64,000 nucleotides of DNA from Trebouxia sp. TZW2008 (lineage: Eukaryota > Chlorophyta > Trebouxiophyceae > Trebouxiales > Trebouxiaceae), in NCBI GenBank assembly GCA_002118135.1, contig BDIU01000241.1, forward strand, positions 211-64,210, given 5' to 3'. Of the stretch, positions 11,700-21,248 are shown in pieces. The first letter of the stretch is position 1; every line of letters begins with the position of its first letter. A model generated the notes under the pieces. It saw only the letters and a program-made list of their open reading frames with translations, was not told the DNA's origin and made no database searches. The position numbers and the translations under genes were made by a program.

Positions 11700-12159
11700 C
11701 CTGCAGTTTAGCGTTATGGGACTATAAACGCAACTGTAATTGTCTGGTCCAAATAGTAAATATGAACACAATGGTCTACTATACGCCAATTGCAATGACA
11801 ACGCGATCATAGCAAGGTCAAGGCAATTGGTATACATCAGCAAGCTATAGTAACAACTGAAAGTCTTTGTCAAGATCAGGTAGCTACTGTGCTTCTGGAT
11901 CATGAAGTTGCTACTTTAGCTACCACCACTACTAAATTGCAGATGCAATATGGACAACAACACACTGTAGCTGATTCTTGCCCCACAAATACTGACAGCT
12001 CCAATTCTGAAAGCACTGCTGCAGATTGGATTGCTAAGTACATCTATGCTTGAGCTAAGACATAGAACAGAAAAGCCAAGCAGGCTCAAAACCATTGACA
12101 TTGGCTCTGACGTCAAGGCTGTGCTGAACGAAAGTTCTGAGCGATGTGACTCTGATCAT
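11700..12159. other. Spacer between convergent genes
   Basis: About 460 bases between the stop of the DUF1254 gene on the plus strand and the stop of the gene on the minus strand. It must hold both 3' untranslated regions. I see no further gene or repeat in it. Confidence 0.5.
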
Positions 12160-15100
12160 TCAGCCCTCTTGCGCATTCTGGAGGCTCCTCAATCGTGCTG
12201 CAGCTTTCTCGATGATGTCAGGCCGTAAACCCATCCTGGTTGCTGTCAAGAAGACCTTCCAAGCATCAGGCCCCATGTCTCTGAACCTTTCAATCAGAGC
12301 AGCATTGCTTGGGGGTTGCAAATCATTTGCAGCATTGCCAGCACCACCAGCACTAGGTTGAGCTGCATTTATACGTAGCTGAGTTGCACCTTCAGGCATT
12401 GCTCCTGACTGATGATCACGGCCTGGATCAAGCTGCTGCTCATTTGCTATGTGTCTTGATGAATGTGCACTGGATGCAGACAGTCTCGCCTGCTGCTGCT
12501 GCTGCTGCTCCTGCTGCTGCGTGACCCTTGCTCCAGCATCTTGACCCATGTTGTTGGTCTCAGTATTGACCTGATCACCGTGGCTTACATTGTCAGCACT
12601 GCCCAAGCTATGTGGTACACTTTGCTGCACAGCATTTGCTGCCAAAGGGACTGAATTACGATTTGGGTGGGAGCCTGGTGCCGCATTTTGTGCAGGTGAG
12701 CTTTTGTAGCCAATGAATGCAGACTGGTGGCCTGCTTGTTTGATGTTGCAGGGTGGCAGAGGGTTGTTTTGCCTGTCTAGGGCCAGCTTAAACGTGTCCA
12801 CCTCTTTCCCTTTGGAGCGTTTGTGCTTGAAGGCCCCAGCTGCCACCTCTTCAGGAGTACCTGTGAATACAAAGTTTCTGATCAGCATGGCAAGATTGAG
12901 TGTCAAACTTACAGGGGAAGGGAGGGGAAGGGAAGGGAAGGGAAGGGAAGGGAAGGGAAGGGAAGGGAAGGGAAGAACTTGTGTTGCCAAAGCTGCTAAC
13001 TTGCATTTTGCAGGGTGCACATAAAGCACATACTGGTCTCACCAGCACCGCATGACTGCTTCTCACAGCAACAAAAAAATATCCACACTACCCAGCAAGC
13101 ATGAAACCTGACTTGAGCAGCAACCAAGGAACAGTCAGCAGAACCGCAGTCACTGTTCAGCAGTGTGTCACAATGTCCTGTCTGACCTTCAAGATCTCAA
13201 TATGAGAAGCTCTTATCATGACGCCACAAACAAGCCTGCCTAGTGAGCCACACATCCATATCACCGTCGCTTGAAAGTATGATCTCATATGTGTTAGTGT
13301 GTCACAGCAGGTCAGGCAGCAGGCTTACTTCGTCTCAGCTTGAAGGGATGCTGATGCTGCCACAGGTGCTTGGAGTCCTTACTGACTTGCCGGATCTGGT
13401 TTTGGGGGAACCTGTCCTTGCTGGCATCCGCAACACCAGACTGGCTATACACATCCTGAACACAGCAACGTTCATTTCATTCATTCACTCATTTGGGACA
13501 TATGCTAGACAGGCTCAGCAGGCCCAGCTAGGTATGTACTGGAGCAATACACTGTCTCCAACCAGTTCAATCATGTGCTATCCTGAACCAGTTGAACCTT
13601 AAAATTTAAACAGCGGCAAACATCACTTCAAACTGCGCATTCAGTGATGCATATTGAGTATCACATAAGGGAATCATTGCAGGTATTGGAAGGCAAGTGC
13701 AAGTCAACTGCTCAGACCAAGCACACGAGTCCTGTGTACAGAGCAGGTGACATCTTGCAGTACAGAACAAATACAGTGCAAGGACAAAACAAGCCAACCT
13801 GGCAAGACAGCAATTGTGTTGCACAGACCTGGCATGTGTGCTGTAACATGCACTACAGTAAGTTTTAAGGGACTTACATATCCCTCAAGCAGGATGTGCA
13901 CGGTTGGACCAGCCAAGCCTTGAGCTACTGGGGTAGGCTTCAAGCCCTGGGGTCTGTAGTGGGGCTGGCAGTGGGGATTGGTATGGGTTGCTGTTGCATT
14001 TTCAGACATGAATCCATGTCCTAAATCTGAGTGCGGCGCTTTGTGCTGTACTGCATCACCCAAACTCCTTTTGACATCTTGAGGCGCTTCTTCTGAAACT
14101 TTGGATGTGCCTCTTGCATCGCTGGCCTCTACTGCTGCGTCTTCTCCGCTCAGCTCTTCTTCAGCAGTGGCCACAGCTGCATGTGACAGTTGCCTTAAGT
14201 CTTCTTCAGCAAGGGTCACAGCTGCGTCTTCTCCATTCAGCTCTCTTTCAGCCGTGCTCACAGCTACGTGTGCCTCTTGCTTTGGGTCAGCTGAATTGTG
14301 TTGCCTTTTGCAGTTCTGCCTTGGTTTGATGGGGGCAGGGTAGTGAATGGTGATGGCAGGGGCGGAGGGCTTTTGCCAGGTCCTGCCCTGGGGCTGGTGC
14401 TCAGATGGAGGAGGCAGCTGAAACAGTTTCCTGCAACAGAAATCATCATTGTTCCTTTCAAAGTGATTGCTGTACTTGCAGTGATTGTCATGTGTGCTGC
14501 TCACCAGTAAATGTTGGTAGTGACGGTCCCTCATGTATGCTGCTTGCATGTGGCTTTTGCTGTCTGTGGTTCATTCATACATGTTGCTTGCAAGCAGCTT
14601 TCACGTCTTTAGCCAGTCATGTATGCTGCTTGCAGGCTGCAACTCACAGCTGAGGTTCCTGTCATGCAAGCTGCTTGCAAGTAGCTATTGGTACCAGTGG
14701 CCCATCAATTTATATCCTGCTTGTGAGCAGCTATTGAGGTGGCAGGGGTTGATGCAGGGGGAAGAGGGGTTACTTGGGGGGGAGAGGGCCTATGGTGCTG
14801 GGGCAATGAGGGGTCAGTCCGCTTTACCTGTGCCTCTCAGCTGGTGTCTGGCCCAGATGGCTTGGCTTGATAGGTTGGGCCCAGCGTACGGCTGGATCGG
14901 TCTTGCTGGAGCGTTGATACCCCTTGCCTTGCTGCCGCAGCACCGTTTCTGCAATCACAAAACACCTCTGTGCCCGAAAAGCTTTTAGAATACATGCTCC
15001 AGGATGGACAAACATGGTGGGATGCTTTACCTCATTACTTTCTGAAGCAGGATGTTAGCATGGGCAAGCCTTTGAAGTAACAGTCACTCAGGAGGCAGTC

Positions 15101-18100
15101 ATTATCCTTCACAGCAGTCCTGCAGACCTCATTGGTCCTTCTGGCCGGTGCTTGCCTAGCTTACTCAGGCATTTTTGGAAATACTGCTCAGCCACTACGA
15201 CATGATTGTTTGGTCATAGATCACAGCAGGGAGTCTGTCACTCAAAGCTCAACTAGTGATACACAATCAGACAGGCTGACATGTGCCACTGTGTGATAGC
15301 TCCTGCAGGCTTTACAATGTAAGACATAGTGTGACATAGTCAGAAATGCTACAATTATGCAAACCTCATCATGATTGACAACAGCGTTCTCAACTTTGAG
15401 TGTGCTACCTGCTAATCTCAGCCACTTCAAGTCGATGCCAGAGTATATATCAAGCAGGTCCTTGGCAAAGCAAAAACCAGCTTTTGTTGTGCTTTCATCT
15501 AACTTGGATTCTATCAGAATATACAAGTAGCAGCTCCTTGGCAAAGTGGAAGACAGCTTTCAATGTGCTTTCTGCTGTTGACAGATGTACGGGCAAGTAT
15601 ACCTAGTAGGCCTTTTGCAAAGTGAAAGTCTTGTCCGGCTGCGGCAGCTTCAGTAGCATGAACCCTCTCTGACAAGCCCTGCTCATCAGCTTTCAGGCTG
15701 CTTTTAGCCATGTTCAGCCCATTTATGCTACTTTCAGCATGCTTTCAGGCACTTTCAGCTACTTTCAGAATTTGTACCTAGCAGACCCTTGGCAAAGTGG
15801 AAGCCTTGACCCGCAGCAGCATCAGTAGCATGAACCATGTCTGACAGCAGCCCCTGCTCGTCATCTGGCACCTGTCCACTACCAGCTGCATCGGCATGAT
15901 CATCTTCTTGGATTTTTGTGTCAGGAATGCTGCTGGCCAAGCTCTGATGCTGTGGGTTGCTGTGCAGCCTGCCTGACTCTCTGCTGGGCTGGTGAGGCGC
16001 AAGAGCAGTGAGCGCCTGATGAAGTGCCAGAGCTGACGTGTGCCACTGCTGCTCACCTGCACCAGCAGCAGTGTGAGAGGGACAGCAACAGACAGTACCC
16101 AGCACCAACAGTTGTTTGCGGTACGAGCAGTGGAAGCCAGTTGGCAAGGTTTTAGCAGCACGTCGCAGGGGCAGCACCCAAGGGAATGCAGCATCACGAG
16201 CCGTTTGTGACTACTTGATTTGTCATAAGCAAATGCTTACCAATGCGGTGGATTAGCAGATGGCACAGAGTGGCATCTACAGCCAAAATGCAGCATTGGA
16301 TCAGCTGCTCCCCTGGTGGTACATCCATTATACTGATTGAGCCAGAGTGAAGAGTGCAACAAGTGCTTGCAACAAGACAGCGCTGAGGCATGCATGAAGC
16401 ATCAGATGTGCTGAAGCCCATGTGCTACATCACACCGACTGAACTGTCTCGGTAGCTTTCACATCTTGCAGCGAGGCAGTGCAGAGGGCATGCAATCAAA
16501 ACACAGCAAAGTGATCAGGTAAATGTGGTTTGCCATGTAAAAGCTTACCTGCGGCTCCAGAGGAAAGCTTGATGGCAGCGTCAGTCTTACAAGTATCAGC
16601 AGGAAGCGTCATTTCTTGGGCAGGCGTGTAGTAGCCAGCACTTGCGCTCCTCTGTTGCATGCTGGGCCAAAGTTTCTAGCACAACTGTCGCATCAGGAAT
16701 GCAGCAGAATACAAGATTACCTGCATCTGTGGTGGACAGCTTGGCAGCAACACCAGACTTGCTAGCATCAGCAGGGATTGCCATCTCTTGAGCCGCAGTG
16801 TAGTGGCCAGCAGCTGTCATCAGCCTGTCTGCTAGCTGATCCTCCCTGCCCATCAAGCTATCAAGACCACCTTCCTCATGAACAGTTGACGCGTGTTGCT
16901 TGCGCTTGGTCAGCTCTGTATTAAAGGCAGCACATATTTTGAGTGCTTGAGTGCTGAGTAAGTGCTTGAGTGAGTGCTTAATAGGATGTGTACAGGCCAA
17001 GCAGGGCAAGCAGAGCCAGTAGCTTCAGCTCCCAGACAGTCATTGATGTCCTGCTGCATTATAGGCACGCCAAGCAGCAATGTTGACAAATCAGACTGCA
17101 AACATGAGTACCTTCAGGTGGTATGGACGGTAGCAATGTAAACTTGTAATAGTACCAGAAAAAAGTAAGCAGTTGGTACCTTGTGCTGCAAGGCAGTCAT
17201 CAATGGCTTGCTGCACCATAGGGACAGTGAAGGCATGGCCAGGGCCGCTGCCAGAAAAGGCCCTCAGCCTGTTCAGCACTTGACGTGTGCTTGTGCGGTC
17301 TAGGTTGCTGGTCTGCATGCATGAGCGTGTGTCAGTCGCTTTATCTCAAGACTGACATCGTAATTCACAGGCATGGAATTGATGAGAAACTGAGCTGCCC
17401 AATTAGCTGTATGCAGCTGATCCACATCCATGCTGCTTGTTGATGTCCTGTGATGTAAATCACAGCCGAGTGTACGCCTCAGCTACTAGATTGAGTGGAT
17501 CTGAGGATGTCTCCATCCATGCTGTTCCATCAAGTTGGCAGACTGTTTCCAACACAAATGCAAGAGATCAAGGGTGCTGAAAGGGCAGCGTTGACTGACC
17601 TGCAAGATGGCAGCAATCCTTGCCCTGAGCTCAACATCCCATCTGGAAGCATCACACTCCACGCACTGCCTGACATACCAATGGTTCTGCTGACCACACT
17701 CCATTAGCTGCCTGCATGCATGACCGTCTGAGACAATAGAGGTTGACTGCAACAGCTCTGCAAGCTGTGAGTTCTGAGACCCCTCTGGTAGCAGCACACT
17801 CTACATGTTGCTGGGTGCACCGCTGGTTCTGCTGACGACATTCCACTGGCTGCCTGCATGCATGAGTGTCCAGTGACTGACACAAACAGCACTGGCAGTG
17901 ACAGGCTGTTGAAACCAGACTGTTGCCCTGTGCATGTCCATGTGATGTCTCATCAACCTGACAGTGTAGCTGTTCCCCACTACCTCGTGAAGGAGCGGAC
18001 CCAAACAAAACAGACTCATGTGCATCATGCTGTATGCTTCTGCCATCAGCAGTCTGCAAACATCACATCTGGCAGCACAGGTCAGGCATCTGAGCAAAGC

Positions 18101-19460
18101 CAGTCACAGTCAACGTTGACATCTGTCGTGCAAAGACAAATGGACAAGCAAAGCAAGTGACTCCCAGCACCGTGCTGCAAACGTACCCATCAGCAGTCCT
18201 GTGTCTCATGATACAGCGCCAGATGCTCTCACTGACTGGGTACTCATCAACAGCACCGGTGGCCTTGCTTGAGCGCTTGACACTGTCTGAGTGCACCACC
18301 TCCAGCAGCACATCCCCCAGCGGTGGCCGAGGTCCAGGTGGCAATCTAGACGCTGCCTCAGCAGCTGCCAGCTCCTTGCTGCTTGGGCCCTGATACAAGA
18401 CCTTGATGCCTGAAGAAGAAGCAGCAGAGGAGATAAGTAAGCAAGCAATGTCTGTGTGCACCACCTCCAGCAGCACATCCCCAGAGGTGGCCAAGGTCCA
18501 GGTGACAATTCAAAAGCTGCCTCAGCAGCTGCCAGCTGTTTGCTGCTTAGCCCCTTGAACAAAATTTGGACCCCTGAAGCAAAATAAAGAAAACGAAACA
18601 GTGAGACATAAAAGGAAAAGGAAGAAGAGGGACAAGAGTAAGAAGAGGAAGAGGATGAGGAGGAAGAAGAGGGGGGGAGAGGAATGAGCAAGTGGAGAAG
18701 CGACCAATGCAACTCATAGCCAGCTTGGCATGTGCCATGACAGGCAATGCGTTCAATTTGAAAACAATTGTGCCATGCACAAATGGAGTGCAGCATGTCT
18801 TCGACATCAGAACACAGATACAGCAGCCTCAGCAGCAACAACTGTAATGACTGTACTTTGTGCGGCATATGCATCAGCTCAGGCGTGAGTGGTGTTGCAG
18901 ATACTCTTATGCCCAATAGACCTTTGAGTCTGCAACAGACCTGGAGCTATCTGTTTATTTTTGCTTGAGGGATGTGTCTGATGAGCTGTGACCTTGGCTC
19001 TTGAGGGCTGTGCCTGCTGTGCCTGTTTTGCCTGCTGTGATGTGACATCATCTTCATCTGACAGCTCCCCTTCATCTGAAAAGTGTGCAGTTTGACATGT
19101 GCTGTCACTGTCAGCAGTAGATGCTGTGCTGTGCTCCTCTGATTCTGTCTCAGAGGGAGCAGCAGCATTTGAATCAGCTTCAGTATGCTCTTGTTTAGGC
19201 TGTTTGCTGCTCCTAGTCACTGGTCTATGCTGCCTTTTGTGGCGCTTGCTGCCAGCTGTTGGCAAGGCTGTGTGCTGAAGGTCTTCAGCTGATTGGCTGC
19301 GTGTTTCCAGTCTTCGCCCAGCAGACGCACAAAAAGCGTTTTGTGCAGATACTTTCGTTTGGAGGATGCAGTGAGCAGGAAAGGGCTGATGCTGCACAGG
19401 CCACAAACTTGCTAAATTGGTGTCCCTACGACAACAATTCCGCACATCAGCTTGAACCAA
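12160..19460 (-). CDS. Unrecognised multi-exon protein with repeatedly duplicated exons
   Basis: I do not recognise this gene. Reading on the minus strand, supported pieces are 18941-about 19460 (acidic, Ser/Thr-rich, with SDEGELSDEDDV and the basic stretch SKRHKRQHR), 18187-18409 (VLYQGPSSKELAAAEAA; DVLLEVVHSD; SESIWRCIMRH), 17984-18053 (LLMAEAYSMMHMSLF), 17600-17707 (four Cys, HWYVRQCVECDASRWDVEL), 17180-17312 (VPMVQQAIDDCLAAQ), about 16720-16920, about 15790-16100 (VHATDAAAGQGFHFAKGLLG), 14828-14948, 13878-14430 (HILLEGY at its end), 13329-13455, and the last exon 12160-12860 with poly-Gln and the ending FRDMGPDAWKVFLTATRMGL. The joins 18941 to 18409, 18187 to 18053, 17984 to 17707, 14828 to 14430 and 13329 to 12860 are in phase. 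The start codon is not fixed; 19460 is only the longest open frame. Low-complexity acidic/basic stretches suggest a nuclear protein, as inference. Confidence 0.6.
12914..12975. repeat. GGGAA pentanucleotide microsatellite
   Basis: About twelve units of GGAAG/GGGAA. On the minus strand this is a pure pyrimidine tract (TTCCC repeats) in the intron about 50 bases upstream of the acceptor of the last exon (12160-12860), so it may act as an extended polypyrimidine tract. Confidence 0.9.
13470..13570 (+). repeat. Dispersed repeat family, copy 1
   Basis: This stretch contains CATATGCTAGACAGGCTCAG followed by CAGGCCCAGCTAGGTA and TACTGGAGCAAT. The same order recurs in reverse orientation at about 26735-26830 and, more degenerate, at 39738-39785. 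No ORF or terminal inverted repeat was seen; it could be a SINE or MITE fragment. Confidence 0.6.
14530..14735. repeat. Intronic tandem repeat, about five degenerate copies
   Basis: A unit built around TCATGTATGCTGCTTGCA plus a following AGCAGCT/AGTAGCT word recurs about every 40 to 60 bases at roughly 14530, 14572, 14616, 14662 and 14708. It lies between the exons at 13878-14430 and 14828-14948 of the minus-strand gene. Confidence 0.55.
15452..15860 (-). repeat. Cluster of about four copies of one exon-end sequence
   Basis: The minus-strand phrase encoding FHFAKGLLG occurs intact near 15783-15810, again near 15605-15632 (HATEAAAAGQDFHFAKGLLG), and as degraded forms near 15531-15560 and 15452-15480 (GFCFAKDLL). 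The two best copies share upstream sequence (DEQGL, then VHAT) and a downstream GTA donor-like base set. They look like tandem copies of an exon and its 5' splice site. Confidence 0.6.
16557..16830 (-). repeat. Tandemly duplicated exon
   Basis: Two minus-strand segments encode related peptides ending at similar donors: AAGHYTAAQEMAIPADASKS near 16740-16830 and GYYTPAQEMTLPADTCKT near 16557-16660, with GTAATC and GTAAGC respectively after AG. Both copies keep an open frame and a donor, so alternative or joint use is possible. Confidence 0.6.
17060..17312 (-). repeat. Duplicated exon, one intact and one shortened copy
   Basis: The intact copy, 17180-17312, encodes VPMVQQAIDDCLAAQ before a GTACC donor. 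The second, near 17030-17098, reads GVPIMQQDINDCLGAE, lacks the middle of the exon (the LNRLRAF segment), and runs on without the same donor. Confidence 0.6.
17600..17865 (-). repeat. Duplicated Cys-rich exon with donor lost in one copy
   Basis: The intact copy 17600-17707 follows GGCAG, encodes MECGQQNHWYVRQCVEC, and ends at CAG with a GTCAGT donor. The other copy, upper end 17849, follows the same GCATGCAGGCAG acceptor and encodes VECRQQNQRCTQQHVEC, but the donor position reads AGAGCT instead of GTCAGT. Spacing is about 142 bp. Confidence 0.7.
18187..18580 (-). repeat. Duplicated exon with a 1-base frameshift in the upstream copy
   Basis: The downstream copy is exon 18187-18409 (VLYQGPSSKELAAAEAA, then CCACCGCTGGGGGATGTG). 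The upstream copy, about 18440-18577, follows its own TTCAG acceptor and encodes ILFKGLSSKQLAAAEAA, but reads CTGGGGATG where the other has CTGGGGGATG. The lost G puts it out of frame. Spacing is about 168 bp. Confidence 0.75.
18590..18690. repeat. Purine-rich (AAGAGG/GAGGAA) low-complexity tract
   Basis: About 90 bases of almost pure A and G on the plus strand, hence a long pyrimidine tract on the minus strand ending just before the TTCAG acceptor of the upstream duplicated exon. It probably behaves as polypyrimidine tract; translations of it are spurious. Confidence 0.8.
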
Positions 19461-20021
19461 TCATCTGTCATTTATGTAATTGATGTAATGCCAGCAAGTC
19501 ATATGCAAAGCAGATTGTCATGTCTGCAGGCGTTGAGAGTCAGTGGCTTTTCAGGATCTCACAAGTCATTTTGATCACCCCAGCTGTATTGAACGGCCCT
19601 GGCGGCCTGCCTGCACCCAGGAAGACCCAAATGTTAGCAAAAGAGCACCTGCAAAAGCTTTCGAAGCATTGCGCATGCCTGTCATCTCACCGAGCGTCAG
19701 CTAGCTCATCATACGACAGTACCGCCTTTGCAGGAGCGACTTGGTCCGGCTCGGCCGAAAGACCTGGCGCTCGATTCACAGCTGCGCCAGCAGTCAAGAG
19801 CCTCGCTCTTGATACATGGCCAGATATTGCAGCGTCCATGGCCACGCCCAGGCACATCAGCTCGGTCGAGGAACATGCTTGGTTGCCTGCAGGGTAAAAC
19901 GTAACGCCCAGTAAAAATGGCATAACGCTTACTGCTGCACTGCAAGCATCTTGTAGATCTGATCCGGCCTATCAAACACAAAGCAGCTGGCTCTTGGGCG
20001 GCTGTACAGCGCCGTCACTCT

Positions 20022-20139
20022 NNNNNNNNNNNNNNNNNNNNNNNNNNNNNNNNNNNNNNNNNNNNNNNNNNNNNNNNNNNNNNNNNNNNNNNNNNNNNNN
20101 NNNNNNNNNNNNNNNNNNNNNNNNNNNNNNNNNNNNNNN
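20022..20139. other. Assembly gap (118 Ns)
   Basis: A run of N separates the sequences either side; two more Ns lie at 20732-20733. The right flank is retrotransposon sequence, so the gap is probably a collapsed or unresolved repeat. Confidence 0.98.
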
Positions 20140-20754
20140 GAGCCCCTCCACTCCGCGCAACATCATGCTTGCAGAGTTGAATTTGTTGCCTTTGCAAGTG
20201 TTTTGGTGGCATCAGACTCTCAGGTTCTGGAATGGCATAGCGAGCTTGCCAGTGGGTAGCTTCTTCCATACTGTCTTGTTGGACAGCTTGAGGAATGCTT
20301 TTTAGGACAGTGCTTTCAATTTTTCAAGTTCTGTGGCTGCTTGCTTGCATCGGGTTGGTGTCAGCATGCCTCACGTGACGGATAGAGTGCCTGTGTTGGA
20401 CGTGCCTGCTGTCATTGATGCTTTGAAGGCTGATTTAGCAGGACCTGCGGCTGTTGCTTTGTATTGCCCACGTCAAGCCCCCAGTGCAGGCGCGGTTTGT
20501 TGCACATATGCTCAGTGGTTTCAGCCTTGTAGCGCTCATAGACGATATTGTCAATTGCCTGTTTCTGGCAGGAACATGCAGCGCTTTCTACAGTTTAGGC
20601 TTGGTTGTCACCAGCTTCCTATTGCTGCTGTTCGTCGCAGTGGCATTGCTAGAGCCTGTAGGTTGTGCACACTTTGTGGTTCTGGGGCCTTAGGCGATGA
20701 AAGGCACTTAGTGTTTGAATGTCGAGCATTGNNTGCCACAGTGTGGCACATGTG
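20140..20754 (+). mobile_element. 3' end of a LINE-type retrotransposon, frameshifted
   Basis: In two frames this encodes a typical LINE reverse-transcriptase C terminus: LLPLQVFWWHQTLRFWN, then SFFHTVLLDSL up to a stop at about 20305, and, after a frame change, a Cys/His zinc-knuckle-like end, CRLCTLCGSGALGDERHLVF followed by EC, near 20654-20731. The frame breaks show it is a dead copy. The 5' part is either missing or in the N gap. Confidence 0.75.
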
Positions 20755-21248
20755 ATCAGCCTTGTTGGCTGGCTAAAGCATGTAAAATTATTCTCTTCTC
20801 TCTCTTCTCTCTAGACTGTGTTTGATGGCGTAGCGTTTCACTGCATGTGAATGATCATGCTGTGCAACCATAAATGTAGCATTTGCATCAACAAGGCTGC
20901 TGGTGCCTGCATCACATGCTGCATGCATGTATGTCATTGAGCTCTGAAAGCCTGACGTCACCGTCAGCCACTTATGATATGCATGAAGTCTTTGACAAGC
21001 TACCCTGCTACCGATACACCTGGAAGAGCGAAGTGTACTACACTCCGATGAGACATCAGAACGCAAACTTGACATGAAAGCAAGCGTAGAGCCGTGCATA
21101 CAGCGCCTGCAAGACAAATAATGTACATAACAGCATGCATACAGGATCTTCAGGCTCAGGCTAGGGCGCCCCCAGCAGACCAAAATTGCTTTTTTTGGCA
21201 TTGAAACGCTGCCCTTGTACATACAGCACAAACGAAATCGATCATTCA

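Noticed and set aside
19994..20305. Open frames spanning the N gap
   Set aside because: They exist only because Ns were translated as unknown residues; only the part right of 20140 has real sequence.
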